Assembly (NCBI GenBank): GCA_036505275.1
Contig: DASXTS010000261.1
Location: forward strand, 1 to 6,428
DNA from: DASXTS01 sp036505275
GTDB lineage: Bacteria; Actinomycetota; Actinomycetes; Mycobacteriales; Pseudonocardiaceae
Length of the DNA: 6,428 nt
Direction: 5' to 3'
Shown: positions 1-5,656 of the stretch, in pieces
Layout: each line of letters opens with the position of its first letter
Numbering within the stretch: the first letter of the stretch is position 1
Position numbers and translations under genes: made by a program
Notes under the pieces: model-generated
Seen by the model: the letters and a program-made list of their open reading frames with translations, nothing else
What the model was told of the DNA's origin: nothing
Databases searched by the model: none

Positions 1-1
1 G

Positions 2-547
2 ACTCTGGAGGACTTCCTCGAGCAGATGCTCGCGGTGCGCCGGATGGGCCCGCTGGCCAATCTGCTCGGCATGCTGCCCGGTGCCGGCCAGATGAAGGAC
101 GCCCTGGCCCAGGTCGACGAGAAGCACCTGGACCGGGTGCAGGCCATCATCCGCGGCATGACCCCGGCCGAGCGGGCCGATCCGAAGATCATCAATGCGT
201 CCCGGCGGCAGCGCATCGCGCGCGGCTCAGGTGTCACCGTCAGCGAGGTCAACGACCTGGTCAACCGCTTCTTCGAGGCCCGCAAGATGATGCAGCAGAT
301 GGCCGGCCGGTTTGGTCTCCCAGGCGCCGGTGGCCGGGCCAGCGCGCGCCGCGGCAAGAAGGGAAAGAAGGGCAAGGGCCGTGGCCCGACCCCACCCAAG
401 GTGCGCGGCGGCATGGCCGGGTTCCCAGCCGGTATGCCGGACCTGTCACATCTGCCGCCCGGGCTGAACGAGCTGCCACCCGGCCTGGCCGGCCTTGACC
501 AGCTGCCGTTCGACCCGAGCAAGCTCAAGCTCCCGAAGAACAAATGA
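2..547 (+). CDS. ffh: Signal recognition particle protein Ffh, C-terminal part (5' end outside window)
   Basis: This is the 3' end of the GTPase that binds 4.5S/SRP RNA and hydrophobic signal sequences and, with FtsY, brings ribosomes to the Sec translocon. The frame is open from base 2, so the NG GTPase domain lies off the window. What remains is the methionine-rich M domain: a finger-loop stretch rich in Met, Leu and Gly (bases 26-100), then the RNA-binding helix-turn-helix with SRRQRIARGSG at 200-232, the hallmark SRP-RNA contact motif, then the Met-rich helix ending in KMMQQMAG near 285-305. After about base 310 comes a low-complexity tail: a Lys/Gly block (GKKGKKGKGRG) and a Gly/Pro/Leu/Met-rich end, typical of actinobacterial Ffh. 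The TGA stop at 545-547 overlaps the next gene's ATG (ATGA), so translational coupling is likely. Identity is secure. Confidence 0.97.
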   Translation, partial: TLEDFLEQMLAVRRMGPLANLLGMLPGAGQMKDALAQVDEKHLDRVQAIIRGMTPAERADPKIINASRRQRIARGSGVTVSEVNDLVNRFFEARKMMQQMAGRFGLPGAGGRASARRGKKGKKGKGRGPTPPKVRGGMAGFPAGMPDLSHLPPGLNELPPGLAGLDQLPFDPSKLKLPKNK

Positions 548-1653
548 CGGGCGGCCGGTACCACCTGCGCGGAGTGCTGCTGCCCGGTGACGACGAGGTC
601 GACCTCTGGGTCGCCGACGGCGTGCTGCACAGCTCGCCGGTGCCCGATGCCGAGCCGATCATGGACGGCGGCTTTCTCGTCCCCGGCTTGGTGGACGCGC
701 ACTGCCACGTCGGCCTCGGCCCGCACGGCGCGGTCGATCTGGACGAGGCCGCGATCCAGGCCGAGACCGACCGGGACACCGGCACGCTGCTGATCCGCGA
801 CTGCGGCGTGCCGATCGACAACTCCCCGCTGCAGGACCGTGCCGACCTGCCGCGGATCATCCGGGCCGGTACCCACCTGGCCCGCCCCAGGCGCTACCTG
901 CCGCACATCAGCGTTGAGCTGGACAACGAGGAGCAGCTGCCGGACGCGGTGGCTCTGCAGGCCAAGCGGGGCGACGGCTGGGTGAAGCTGATCGGCGACT
1001 GGATCGACCGGGACGCCGGCGACCTGCGCCCGTTGTGGAGCGACGCCGTACTCGCCGAGGCGGTCGCGGCCGCGCACGAGCACGGCGCGCGGGTGACCGC
1101 GCACGTATTCAGCGCCGACGCGATCACCGGCCTGCTCGCCGCCGGCATCGACTGTCTGGAACACGCCACCGGCGTCACCGACGAGTCGATTGAGGAGATG
1201 GCGCGGCGCGGGGTGGCGCTGGTACCCACCCTGATCAATATCGGGAACTTCCCGGACATCGCGGCGCGCGGCGCCGCCAGGTTCCCCACCTACGCGGCGC
1301 ACATGCGCGCGCTGTACGACGGCCACCGCGGCCGGATCGGCGCCGCCATCGACGCCGGCGTGCCGGTGTACACCGGCACCGACGCTGGCAGCACGGTCGC
1401 GCACGGCCGGATTGTCGACGAGATCGCCGCATTGCACGCGATCGGGATGAGCCGCGCCGACGCGATCGGGGCGGCGAGCTGGCGCGCCCGCGGGTGGCTC
1501 GGCCTGCCCGACATGGCCGGCGGTGTGGTGGACGGCGCGCCGGCCGACCTGGTCGGGTACGACGCCGACCCACGTGCCGACCTCGAGGTGCTGCGGCATC
1601 CGTCACGCCTCCTGCTACGCGGCGCGCTGCTGCCGGTACCTCCGGCGGTGTGA
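544..1653 (+). CDS. Metal-dependent amidohydrolase (imidazolonepropionase/prolidase-like superfamily)
   Basis: A 369-residue protein with the layout of the amidohydrolase superfamily: a small N-terminal beta region, a metal-binding TIM barrel, and a C-terminal return to the beta domain (GAPADLVGYDADP at 331-343). Visible candidate metal and catalytic residues are the HxH pair in VDAHCHVG (His53, His55), Lys148 in GWVKLIGDW (possible carboxylated bridging lysine), His187 in VTAHVFS, His207 in CLEHATG and Asp280 in YTGTDAG. The set looks complete, so the enzyme is probably active as a cytoplasmic hydrolase of C-N bonds. The substrate cannot be read from sequence; cyclic amides and Xaa-Pro or acyl-amino acid dipeptides are typical for relatives. 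No signal peptide is visible. The ATG at 544 overlaps the ffh stop by four bases, which fixes the start and makes coupling to ffh likely. No functional tie to SRP is evident. Confidence 0.9.
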   Translation: MTGGRYHLRGVLLPGDDEVDLWVADGVLHSSPVPDAEPIMDGGFLVPGLVDAHCHVGLGPHGAVDLDEAAIQAETDRDTGTLLIRDCGVPIDNSPLQDRADLPRIIRAGTHLARPRRYLPHISVELDNEEQLPDAVALQAKRGDGWVKLIGDWIDRDAGDLRPLWSDAVLAEAVAAAHEHGARVTAHVFSADAITGLLAAGIDCLEHATGVTDESIEEMARRGVALVPTLINIGNFPDIAARGAARFPTYAAHMRALYDGHRGRIGAAIDAGVPVYTGTDAGSTVAHGRIVDEIAALHAIGMSRADAIGAASWRARGWLGLPDMAGGVVDGAPADLVGYDADPRADLEVLRHPSRLLLRGALLPVPPAV

Positions 1654-1711
1654 GGGTGATGCCGGCCGCTGCGGTGCACCGGACCGACCGTTGCCGGGTA
1701 GCGTCGAGGGG

Positions 1712-1738
1712 GTGAGCCGGCAGACGGGCCCGACGTGA
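1712..1738 (+). CDS. Possible leaderless mini-ORF (8 codons) upstream of the CPBP protease gene
   Basis: GTG at 1712 opens an eight-codon frame (conceptual MSRQTGPT) whose TGA at 1736-1738 overlaps the GTG start of the protease gene at 1735 (GTGA). A TAGCGT hexamer at 1699-1704 lies seven bases upstream of this GTG. That is the spacing expected if transcription starts at the GTG itself and the mRNA is leaderless, which is common in actinobacteria. The protease GTG has no Shine-Dalgarno sequence at normal distance; the only purine run, GAGGGGG at 1706-1712, is 22 bases away. Coupled translation from this mini-ORF would explain how the gene is started. This is an inference from spacing only, and no clear -35 is visible. 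Confidence 0.3.
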   Translation: MSRQTGPT

Positions 1739-3009
1739 CGACGCCGCAATGGCCGACGGTCGAGCCTGACGGCCCCTGGCCCGCACCACCGCAAGCCGCC
1801 GCACCGCAGTCGCCGCAGCCGCCGCCCACGCCCACGCCGCCGCCGTCCGCGTCGTCACAGTCCGCGTCGTCACAGTCCGCGTCGCCTTGGTTCACGCCGC
1901 CCCGGTCGATGCCGCCGCAGTCGACGCCGCCGCCCGGCTGGGCCGCCAACTCACCCGCGTCTGCGCCGGGCTCCGGCGCGCCGCCGGCGTGGCCGGCGCA
2001 GGACGGCCACAGTCCGCACACCGGCTGGGGTCAACAGACCGGCTGGGGCCCGCCCGCCGGCCAGGGTCAACAGGCCGGCTGGGGCACGCACACCGGCTGG
2101 GGCCCGCCTGCCGGCTGGGCCCCGCCGGCCGGCTGGGGCCCGCCTGCCGGCCAGGGTCAACAGGCCGGCTCGGGCCCGCAGACCGGCTGGGGCCAGCCGC
2201 CGAACCACCACCGATACCCGCACGCCCCGTACCCGCCGTACCAGCCGCCCGCGCCGGAGCAGCCCACCAAGCAGCGCCGGCCGCCGCATCGGTGGGGCTT
2301 CGGCGCGTTCCTGCTCGCCGAGGCGACCTTCCTGGTCACGTCGCTACTCGTGCCTGTCGTGGCGATGTTCCCGTACGTGCTTCGTGACCGGGGGGTGGCC
2401 CCTGACCGTACCGCGCTGCCGGGCCCGGTGCTGATTTCGGCGCTCGCCGTGCCACCGTTGCTCGCCGCCGCGGTCGCACTCGTCGCCACCAAGATCCGCG
2501 GCAACGGCCCGGTGGTCGACCTGCGGCTGAAGTTCGGCTGGCGCGATGTCGGCATCGGCGCGGCCTGCGGGTTCGGCGGATTGCTGCCCACCCTCCTGCT
2601 CGGCTGGCTGTGGGTATACGTGGTCGGCGAGGACAACGCCACCTCCGCCGTCGGTGAGGTGTTCGACGGCCTGCACCTGCCGGCGGCGCTGGCCGTGCTG
2701 GTGTTCCTCGACGTGTGGCTGGTCGCGCCGATCTGTGAGGAGATCCTCTACCGCGGGCTGTTGTGGGGCGCCATGGAGCGCCGCGAGTGGAACCGCTGGC
2801 TCATCCTCGGGGTCACCAGCGTGGTGTTCGCGCTGGCCCACTTCGAGCCGATCCGGGCGCCGTTGCTGCTGGTCATCGGCCTGCCGATCGGCCTGGCGCG
2901 GCTGCTGAGCGGCCGGTTGGCCGCCCCGATCATCGCGCACCAGATAAACAACTTCCTGCCGGCGCTCGGGCTCCTGCTGCTGCTCCTCGGCCATCCGATA
3001 CTGGCCTGA
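1735..3009 (+). CDS. CPBP (CAAX/Abi) family intramembrane glutamic protease with Pro/Gly/Trp-rich N-terminal tail
   Basis: A 424-residue protein in two parts. Residues 1 to about 185 are low complexity: Pro/Gln/Ser-rich at 1-70, then GWG, PPAG and GQQ repeats at 96-153, then a basic turn (KQRRPPHRW) just before the membrane domain. This part is probably disordered and cytosolic. From about residue 190 there are six to eight hydrophobic segments. The CPBP signature is complete: EEILYR with Glu335, Glu336 and Arg340; FALAH with His369; and HQINN with His402 and Asn406. Relatives are Rce1-type prenyl-protein proteases, bacteriocin-immunity proteins and anti-sigma regulators; the substrate here is unknown. 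GTG 1735 is the only common start codon (ATG/GTG/TTG) between the in-frame stop at 1699 and the conserved part, and it lacks a well-placed Shine-Dalgarno sequence. The gap to the amidohydrolase stop is 81 bases, so co-transcription with ffh is possible. Confidence 0.9.
   Translation: MTTPQWPTVEPDGPWPAPPQAAAPQSPQPPPTPTPPPSASSQSASSQSASPWFTPPRSMPPQSTPPPGWAANSPASAPGSGAPPAWPAQDGHSPHTGWGQQTGWGPPAGQGQQAGWGTHTGWGPPAGWAPPAGWGPPAGQGQQAGSGPQTGWGQPPNHHRYPHAPYPPYQPPAPEQPTKQRRPPHRWGFGAFLLAEATFLVTSLLVPVVAMFPYVLRDRGVAPDRTALPGPVLISALAVPPLLAAAVALVATKIRGNGPVVDLRLKFGWRDVGIGAACGFGGLLPTLLLGWLWVYVVGEDNATSAVGEVFDGLHLPAALAVLVFLDVWLVAPICEEILYRGLLWGAMERREWNRWLILGVTSVVFALAHFEPIRAPLLLVIGLPIGLARLLSGRLAAPIIAHQINNFLPALGLLLLLLGHPILA
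1846..1884 (+). repeat. 15-bp in-frame tandem repeat in the protease tail
   Basis: TCCGCGTCGTCACAG occurs twice head to tail (1846-1860 and 1861-1875), followed by a partial third copy (TCCGCGTCG at 1876-1884). The unit is a multiple of three and encodes Ser-Ala-Ser-Ser-Gln repeats at about residues 38-50 of the CPBP protein. Identical nucleotides, not only identical residues, indicate recent slippage. Confidence 0.9.
2041..2170 (+). repeat. 40-bp direct repeat 90 bp apart in the Gly-Trp-rich tail
   Basis: The blocks at 2041-2080 and 2131-2170 differ at one base in 40 (C or T at 2055/2145) and each encode GWGPPAGQGQQAG. Between and around them are shorter GGCTGGG-CCGCC units (GWGPPAG, GWAPPAG). 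The 90-bp period keeps frame, so this looks like a 30-residue internal duplication within a protein-level repeat of about seven residues. Confidence 0.88.
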
Positions 3010-3028
3010 GACCAGGCTGAGGCTGAGC

Positions 3029-3303
3029 GGACCGGACGGCGGACCGCGCGGCCGGCCGGACGCTCTGCTCCCAGACACCGCGGCTGTGGTGGACCGCGCA
3101 ACTGCGGCTGGCGCTGCACGGCGAGATCGTCGCGGTGGACGGCACCGCGCTGCCCACCTCCGCGCGGTCGCTGTGCCTGCACGGCGACACACCCGGCGCG
3201 GTCGGGTAACGCGGTCGCGGTGCGCGCCGCGCTCACCGGCGTCGGCGTCGATATGGCGCCATTTGCCGATCCGGGCCCCCGGTCTGGCACAATGACCGAT
3301 TGA
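3029..3303 (+). pseudogene. pxpA: Decayed C-terminal fragment of a LamB/YcsF-family 5-oxoprolinase subunit A gene
   Basis: Three frames read in order give one coherent C-terminus of the LamB/YcsF family (PxpA, subunit A of the ATP-dependent 5-oxoprolinase). First, 3029-3100 reads GPDGGPRG followed by GRPDALLPDTAAVVDRA. Second, 3099-3206 reads QLRLALHGEIVAVDGT then ARSLCLHGDTPGAVG, containing the family's CxHGDTPGA signature, and stops at TAA 3207-3209. Third, 3208-3270 reads NAVAVRAALTGVGVDMAPFA and continues open to a TGA at 3301-3303. The second break is repaired if the GGG at 3204-3206 loses one G (GTC GGT AAC, Val-Gly-Asn). The first needs a shift near 3095-3100. The N-terminal two thirds of the usual ~250 residues are absent; the protease gene ends only 19 bases upstream. 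I read this as a relic, not a functional gene. Its end runs into the rpsP promoter. Confidence 0.72.
3262..3293 (+). promoter_or_regulatory. Predicted rpsP promoter
   Basis: A CACAAT hexamer at 3288-3293 (four of six matches to TATAAT, with the key A2 and T6) lies 19 bases after TTGCCG at 3263-3268 (four of six to TTGACA). The surrounding GTCTGGCACA at 3282-3291 recurs exactly upstream of rplS. This would start transcription near 3300 and leave a leader of about 120 bases before the rpsP GTG. The -35 lies inside the pxpA relic. Predicted by eye from consensus and from the match to the rplS region. Confidence 0.55.
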
Positions 3304-3419
3304 GCGCTGGGCGGGCCCTCTCACCACGCCCGGCAGCAGGCCTGACGAGCGTCGGTGACCCGTCCCCACTCGGACCACCGCGCCCGCGAACCCACCGCCG
3401 ACAGGAGCAGCAAGAACTC

Positions 3420-3971
3420 GTGGCCGTCAAGATCAAGCTCATGCGACTTGGCAAGATCCGCCAGCCGTACTACCGGATCGTCGTCGCCGACTCCCGCACC
3501 CGCCGCAATGGCAAGGCGATCGAGACCATCGGCAAGTACCACCCCAAGGCCGAGCCCAGCCTCATCGAGGTCGACTCGGACCGGGCCCAGTACTGGCTCG
3601 GCGTCGGCGCCCAGCCGACCGATCCGGTTCAGCGCATCCTCGAGGTCACCGGCGACTGGCAGCGGTTCAAGGGCCTGCCGGGCGCCGACGGCACCCTGAA
3701 GGTCGGAAAGCCGAAGCCGAGCAAGCAGGACCTGTTCAACGCCGCGCTGGCCGAGGCCGGGTCCGAGCCGATCACCGAGGCAACGACGCCGAAGCGCAGG
3801 ACGGGTGCGCGCAAGCCCGACGAGGCCAAGGCCGAGCCCAAGGCCGAGTCGAAAGCCGAGCCCAAGGCCGACGCCAAGAGCGACGCCAGGAACGACGCCA
3901 AGGGGAGGGCCAGAAAGGGCGACGACGCTGAGGCGGCGTCGCCGTCGGGCGAGGGTAGCGAGCCGGCGTGA
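3420..3971 (+). CDS. rpsP: 30S ribosomal protein S16
   Basis: S16 binds 16S rRNA in the 30S body and is needed for its assembly. Residues 1-85 match the family closely: AVKIKLMRLGKIRQPYYRIV at the start, ADSRTRRNGKAIETIGKYHP at 23-42, then WLGVGAQPTDPVQRIL. Compact S16 proteins are about 80-90 residues; this one has 183 because of a long charged C-terminal tail, as in other actinobacteria. The tail contains tetrapeptide repeats ending in Lys or Arg at residues 134-161. GTG 3420 is chosen because the conserved N-terminus begins there and AGGAG at 3403-3407 lies 12 bases upstream; the frame is open further upstream but carries no S16 similarity. The stop overlaps khpA by four bases (GTGA). It is the first gene of the rpsP-khpA-rimM-trmD block. 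Confidence 0.97.
   Translation: MAVKIKLMRLGKIRQPYYRIVVADSRTRRNGKAIETIGKYHPKAEPSLIEVDSDRAQYWLGVGAQPTDPVQRILEVTGDWQRFKGLPGADGTLKVGKPKPSKQDLFNAALAEAGSEPITEATTPKRRTGARKPDEAKAEPKAESKAEPKADAKSDARNDAKGRARKGDDAEAASPSGEGSEPA
3819..3902 (+). repeat. Seven 12-bp tandem units in the S16 tail
   Basis: Seven consecutive 12-bp units encode DEAK, AEPK, AESK, AEPK, ADAK, SDAR and NDAK. GCCGAGCCCAAG is exact at 3831-3842 and 3855-3866; the others have diverged. A basic residue falls every fourth position, and Ala/Glu/Asp fill the rest, giving an alternating-charge, probably helical or disordered extension. Confidence 0.85.
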
Positions 3972-4207
3972 GCGTGCTCGCCGACGCCCTGGAGCATCTG
4001 GTGCGCGGCATCGTCGACCACCCCGACGAGGTGCGGGTGCACCTGGTGACCAACCGCCGCGGCCGGACGCTGGAGGTGCACGTGCACCCCGACGACCTCG
4101 GCAAGGTCATCGGCCGCGGCGGACGCACCGCCACCGCGCTGCGCACCGTCATGGGCGGCATCGGCGGGCGTGGCCTTCGCGTCGACGTGGTCGATACCGA
4201 TCGCTGA
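3968..4207 (+). CDS. khpA: KH-domain RNA-binding protein KhpA (YlqC family)
   Basis: A 79-residue single KH-domain protein. The nucleic-acid-binding GXXG loop is seen as GKVIGRGGRTA (residues 45-55, loop Gly49-Arg50-Gly51-Gly52), preceded by the beta strand TLEVHVHPDDL and followed by the helix ATALRTVMGGIGG. Length and sequence match KhpA/YlqC, which in other bacteria pairs with KhpB (EloR/Jag) and binds many transcripts, affecting cell division and ribosome-linked processes. The usual position between rpsP and rimM supports the call. GTG 3968 overlaps the rpsP stop (GTGA), which fixes the start and implies coupled translation. The partner KhpB is not in the window, and RNA targets cannot be inferred. 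Confidence 0.94.
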   Translation: MSVLADALEHLVRGIVDHPDEVRVHLVTNRRGRTLEVHVHPDDLGKVIGRGGRTATALRTVMGGIGGRGLRVDVVDTDR

Positions 4208-4226
4208 GCCGAGCGTCAGCATTCCG

Positions 4227-4742
4227 GTGGACCTCGTCGTCGGCCGCGTCGCCCGGCCGCACGGTGTGCGCGGTGAGCTCCTCGTTGACGTGCACACCGA
4301 CGAGCCGTCGCAACGCTTTGCCGCCGGCGCCGCGCTGGCGGCGACGCTGCGCTCCGGGGAGCGCCGGACCGTGACCGTCGCGGTCGCGCGGCCGCATGGG
4401 GCCCGGTTGCTGGTCCGCTTCGAGGCCGTCGCTGACCGGGAGGCCGCTGAGGCGATGCGCGGCGCGCTGCTCACCGTCGATTCTGCGACGCTGCCACCCC
4501 CGTCGGACCCCGACGAGTTCTACGACCATCAGCTCGAGGGTCTGTCCGCTGTCCTCGCCGACGGCACCGTCGTCGGCACGGTGACCGAGGTGGTGCACGG
4601 CGGCGGCACCGAGCTCCTGGCCATCAGCCGTGAGGACGGCGCCGAGGCGCTTGTGCCGTTCGTGCGCGCCATCGTGCCCACGGTCGACCTGGAGGCCGGC
4701 CGCATCGTGCTGACCCCGCCCGAGGGGCTGCTCGAGTCGTGA
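4227..4742 (+). CDS. rimM: Ribosome maturation factor RimM
   Basis: RimM binds S19 and the 30S head and helps 16S rRNA maturation. The 171-residue product shows the N-terminal RimM barrel opening with VVGRVARPHGVRGELLV (residues 4-20) and a C-terminal PRC barrel starting at DEFYDHQLEGL (96-106), with ALVPFVRAIVPTVD at 140-153. Length fits the family. GTG 4227 is chosen because MDLVVGR is where RimM proteins normally start. A GTG at 4170 is in frame but would overlap khpA by 38 bases and add 19 residues without family similarity. The gap after khpA is 19 bases. No strong Shine-Dalgarno sequence is visible, so initiation probably relies on coupling from khpA. Confidence 0.95.
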   Translation: MDLVVGRVARPHGVRGELLVDVHTDEPSQRFAAGAALAATLRSGERRTVTVAVARPHGARLLVRFEAVADREAAEAMRGALLTVDSATLPPPSDPDEFYDHQLEGLSAVLADGTVVGTVTEVVHGGGTELLAISREDGAEALVPFVRAIVPTVDLEAGRIVLTPPEGLLES

Positions 4743-4787
4743 GTGCATGACAGGGTTCAGGCACGGCCTACTGCTCACGAGGGTTCC

Positions 4788-5606
4788 ATGCGCATCGACG
4801 TTGTGACGATCTTCCCCGGCTATCTGGCCCCGCTGCGCGAGGCGCTGCTCGGCCGGGCCATCGAGCGGGGGCTGGTCGAGCTTGCCGTGCATGACCTGCG
4901 GGACTGGACGCACGACGTGCACCGCGCGGTGGACGACTCGCCGTACGGCGGCGGCCCGGGCATGGTCATGCGCCCCCAGGTGTGGGGTGAGGCACTGGAC
5001 GCCGTGTGCGCCGCGGAGCATGCGCCGCGGGCCGGCGCCGTGCCGCGGCTGGTGGTGCCGACCCCCGCCGGCCGGCCGTTCACCCAGAACGTGGCGCGCG
5101 AGTACGCCGCCGAGCCGTGGCTGGTGTTCGCGTGCGGCCGGTACGAGGGCATCGACCAGCGGGTGATCGAGGACGCGGCCCGCCGGATGCCGGTGGACGA
5201 GGTGTCCATCGGCGACTACGTGCTCGTCGGCGGCGAGGCGGCCGTGCTGGTGATGGTCGAGTCGGTGGCCCGCCTGCTGCCCGGCGTGCTCGGCAACCCG
5301 GCGTCGGCGCAGCAGGACTCGCACTCCGACGGCCTGCTCGAGGGCCCGTCGTACACCCGGCCGGAGGTGTGGCGTGGGCTGGCCGTGCCGGCCGTGCTGC
5401 GCTCGGGCGATCACGCAGCCATCGCGCGCTGGCGCCGCGACCAGGCACTGCGCCGCACCGCGATGCGCCGCCCCGACCTGCTCGTCCGGCTCGATCCAGC
5501 AAGGCTGGACCGCCAGGACCGCGCCGTGCTCGCCGCCGGCGCTTTCGGCGACGGTGCCTACGACCCGGCCGAGGACCCGGCCGACGACCCGATGGCGACG
5601 ATGTGA
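4788..5606 (+). CDS. trmD: tRNA (guanine-N1)-methyltransferase TrmD
   Basis: TrmD uses S-adenosylmethionine to make m1G37 next to the anticodon of tRNAs reading CNN codons, preventing +1 frameshifts. The 272-residue product carries the SPOUT trefoil-knot motifs: DDSPYGGGPGMVM at 49-61, ACGRYEGIDQRV at 115-126, EVSIGDYVLVGGE at 138-150, and GVLGNPASAQQDS with SDGLLEGPSYTRP at 180-192, where Asp181 matches the catalytic aspartate. The C-terminal tRNA-binding domain follows (GDHAAIARWRR). ATG 4788 is chosen because MRIDVVTIFP is the conserved start and GAGGG at 4779-4783 lies just upstream; the frame continues upstream to the rimM stop without similarity. The gap to rimM is 45 bases. The last codons (Met-Ala-Thr-Met-stop) lie inside the left arm of an inverted repeat. 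Confidence 0.97.
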   Translation: MRIDVVTIFPGYLAPLREALLGRAIERGLVELAVHDLRDWTHDVHRAVDDSPYGGGPGMVMRPQVWGEALDAVCAAEHAPRAGAVPRLVVPTPAGRPFTQNVAREYAAEPWLVFACGRYEGIDQRVIEDAARRMPVDEVSIGDYVLVGGEAAVLVMVESVARLLPGVLGNPASAQQDSHSDGLLEGPSYTRPEVWRGLAVPAVLRSGDHAAIARWRRDQALRRTAMRRPDLLVRLDPARLDRQDRAVLAAGAFGDGAYDPAEDPADDPMATM

Positions 5607-5656
5607 CATCGTCCTAATAAGGTCCCAATAAGTTTGGGGAAATGTCACATCGTCGC
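5595..5656. repeat. Perfect 15-bp inverted repeat around a 32-base AT-richer core at the trmD stop
   Basis: GCGACGATGTGACAT at 5595-5609 is the exact reverse complement of ATGTCACATCGTCGC at 5642-5656. The loop (5610-5641) contains two adjacent 11-bp direct repeats differing at two positions (TCCTAATAAGG at 5612-5622 and TCCCAATAAGT at 5623-5633) and a nested small palindrome (CCCAA at 5624-5628 against TTGGG at 5634-5638). The left arm includes the trmD stop codon. As RNA it would form a long stem that could end or protect the rpsP-trmD transcript, but no U-tract follows, so a classical intrinsic terminator is uncertain. As DNA it resembles a very small MITE or paired transposon ends. No target-site duplication is obvious. 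Confidence 0.85.

Noticed and set aside
1290..2021. - strand open frame opposite the amidohydrolase and protease tail, rich in Asp/Gly/Cys
   Set aside because: It is the antisense of Pro/Ser/Ala-rich repeat coding; the apparent repeats come from the + strand gene.
3086..3295. 69-codon + strand frame in the gap before rpsP
   Set aside because: It is Arg/Ala-rich and has no family similarity in this frame. The adjacent frames carry the LamB/YcsF similarity, so it is an out-of-frame reading of the relic.
2344..3378. 344-codon open frame on the - strand across the protease and the rpsP upstream region
   Set aside because: The Arg/Gln/Pro-rich translation has no domain, and the stretch is explained by the + strand protease and the pxpA relic.
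3300..3419. Extended N-terminus of S16 from TTG 3300
   Set aside because: The conserved S16 start is at GTG 3420 with a Shine-Dalgarno sequence 12 bases upstream; the upstream part is low-complexity leader.
4170..4226. Upstream GTG start for rimM
   Set aside because: It would overlap khpA by 38 bases and add residues with no RimM similarity; GTG 4227 fits the conserved start.
4743..4787. Upstream in-frame extension of trmD to the rimM stop
   Set aside because: The extra 15 residues lack TrmD similarity, while ATG 4788 has GAGGG close upstream and the conserved MRIDVVTIFP start.
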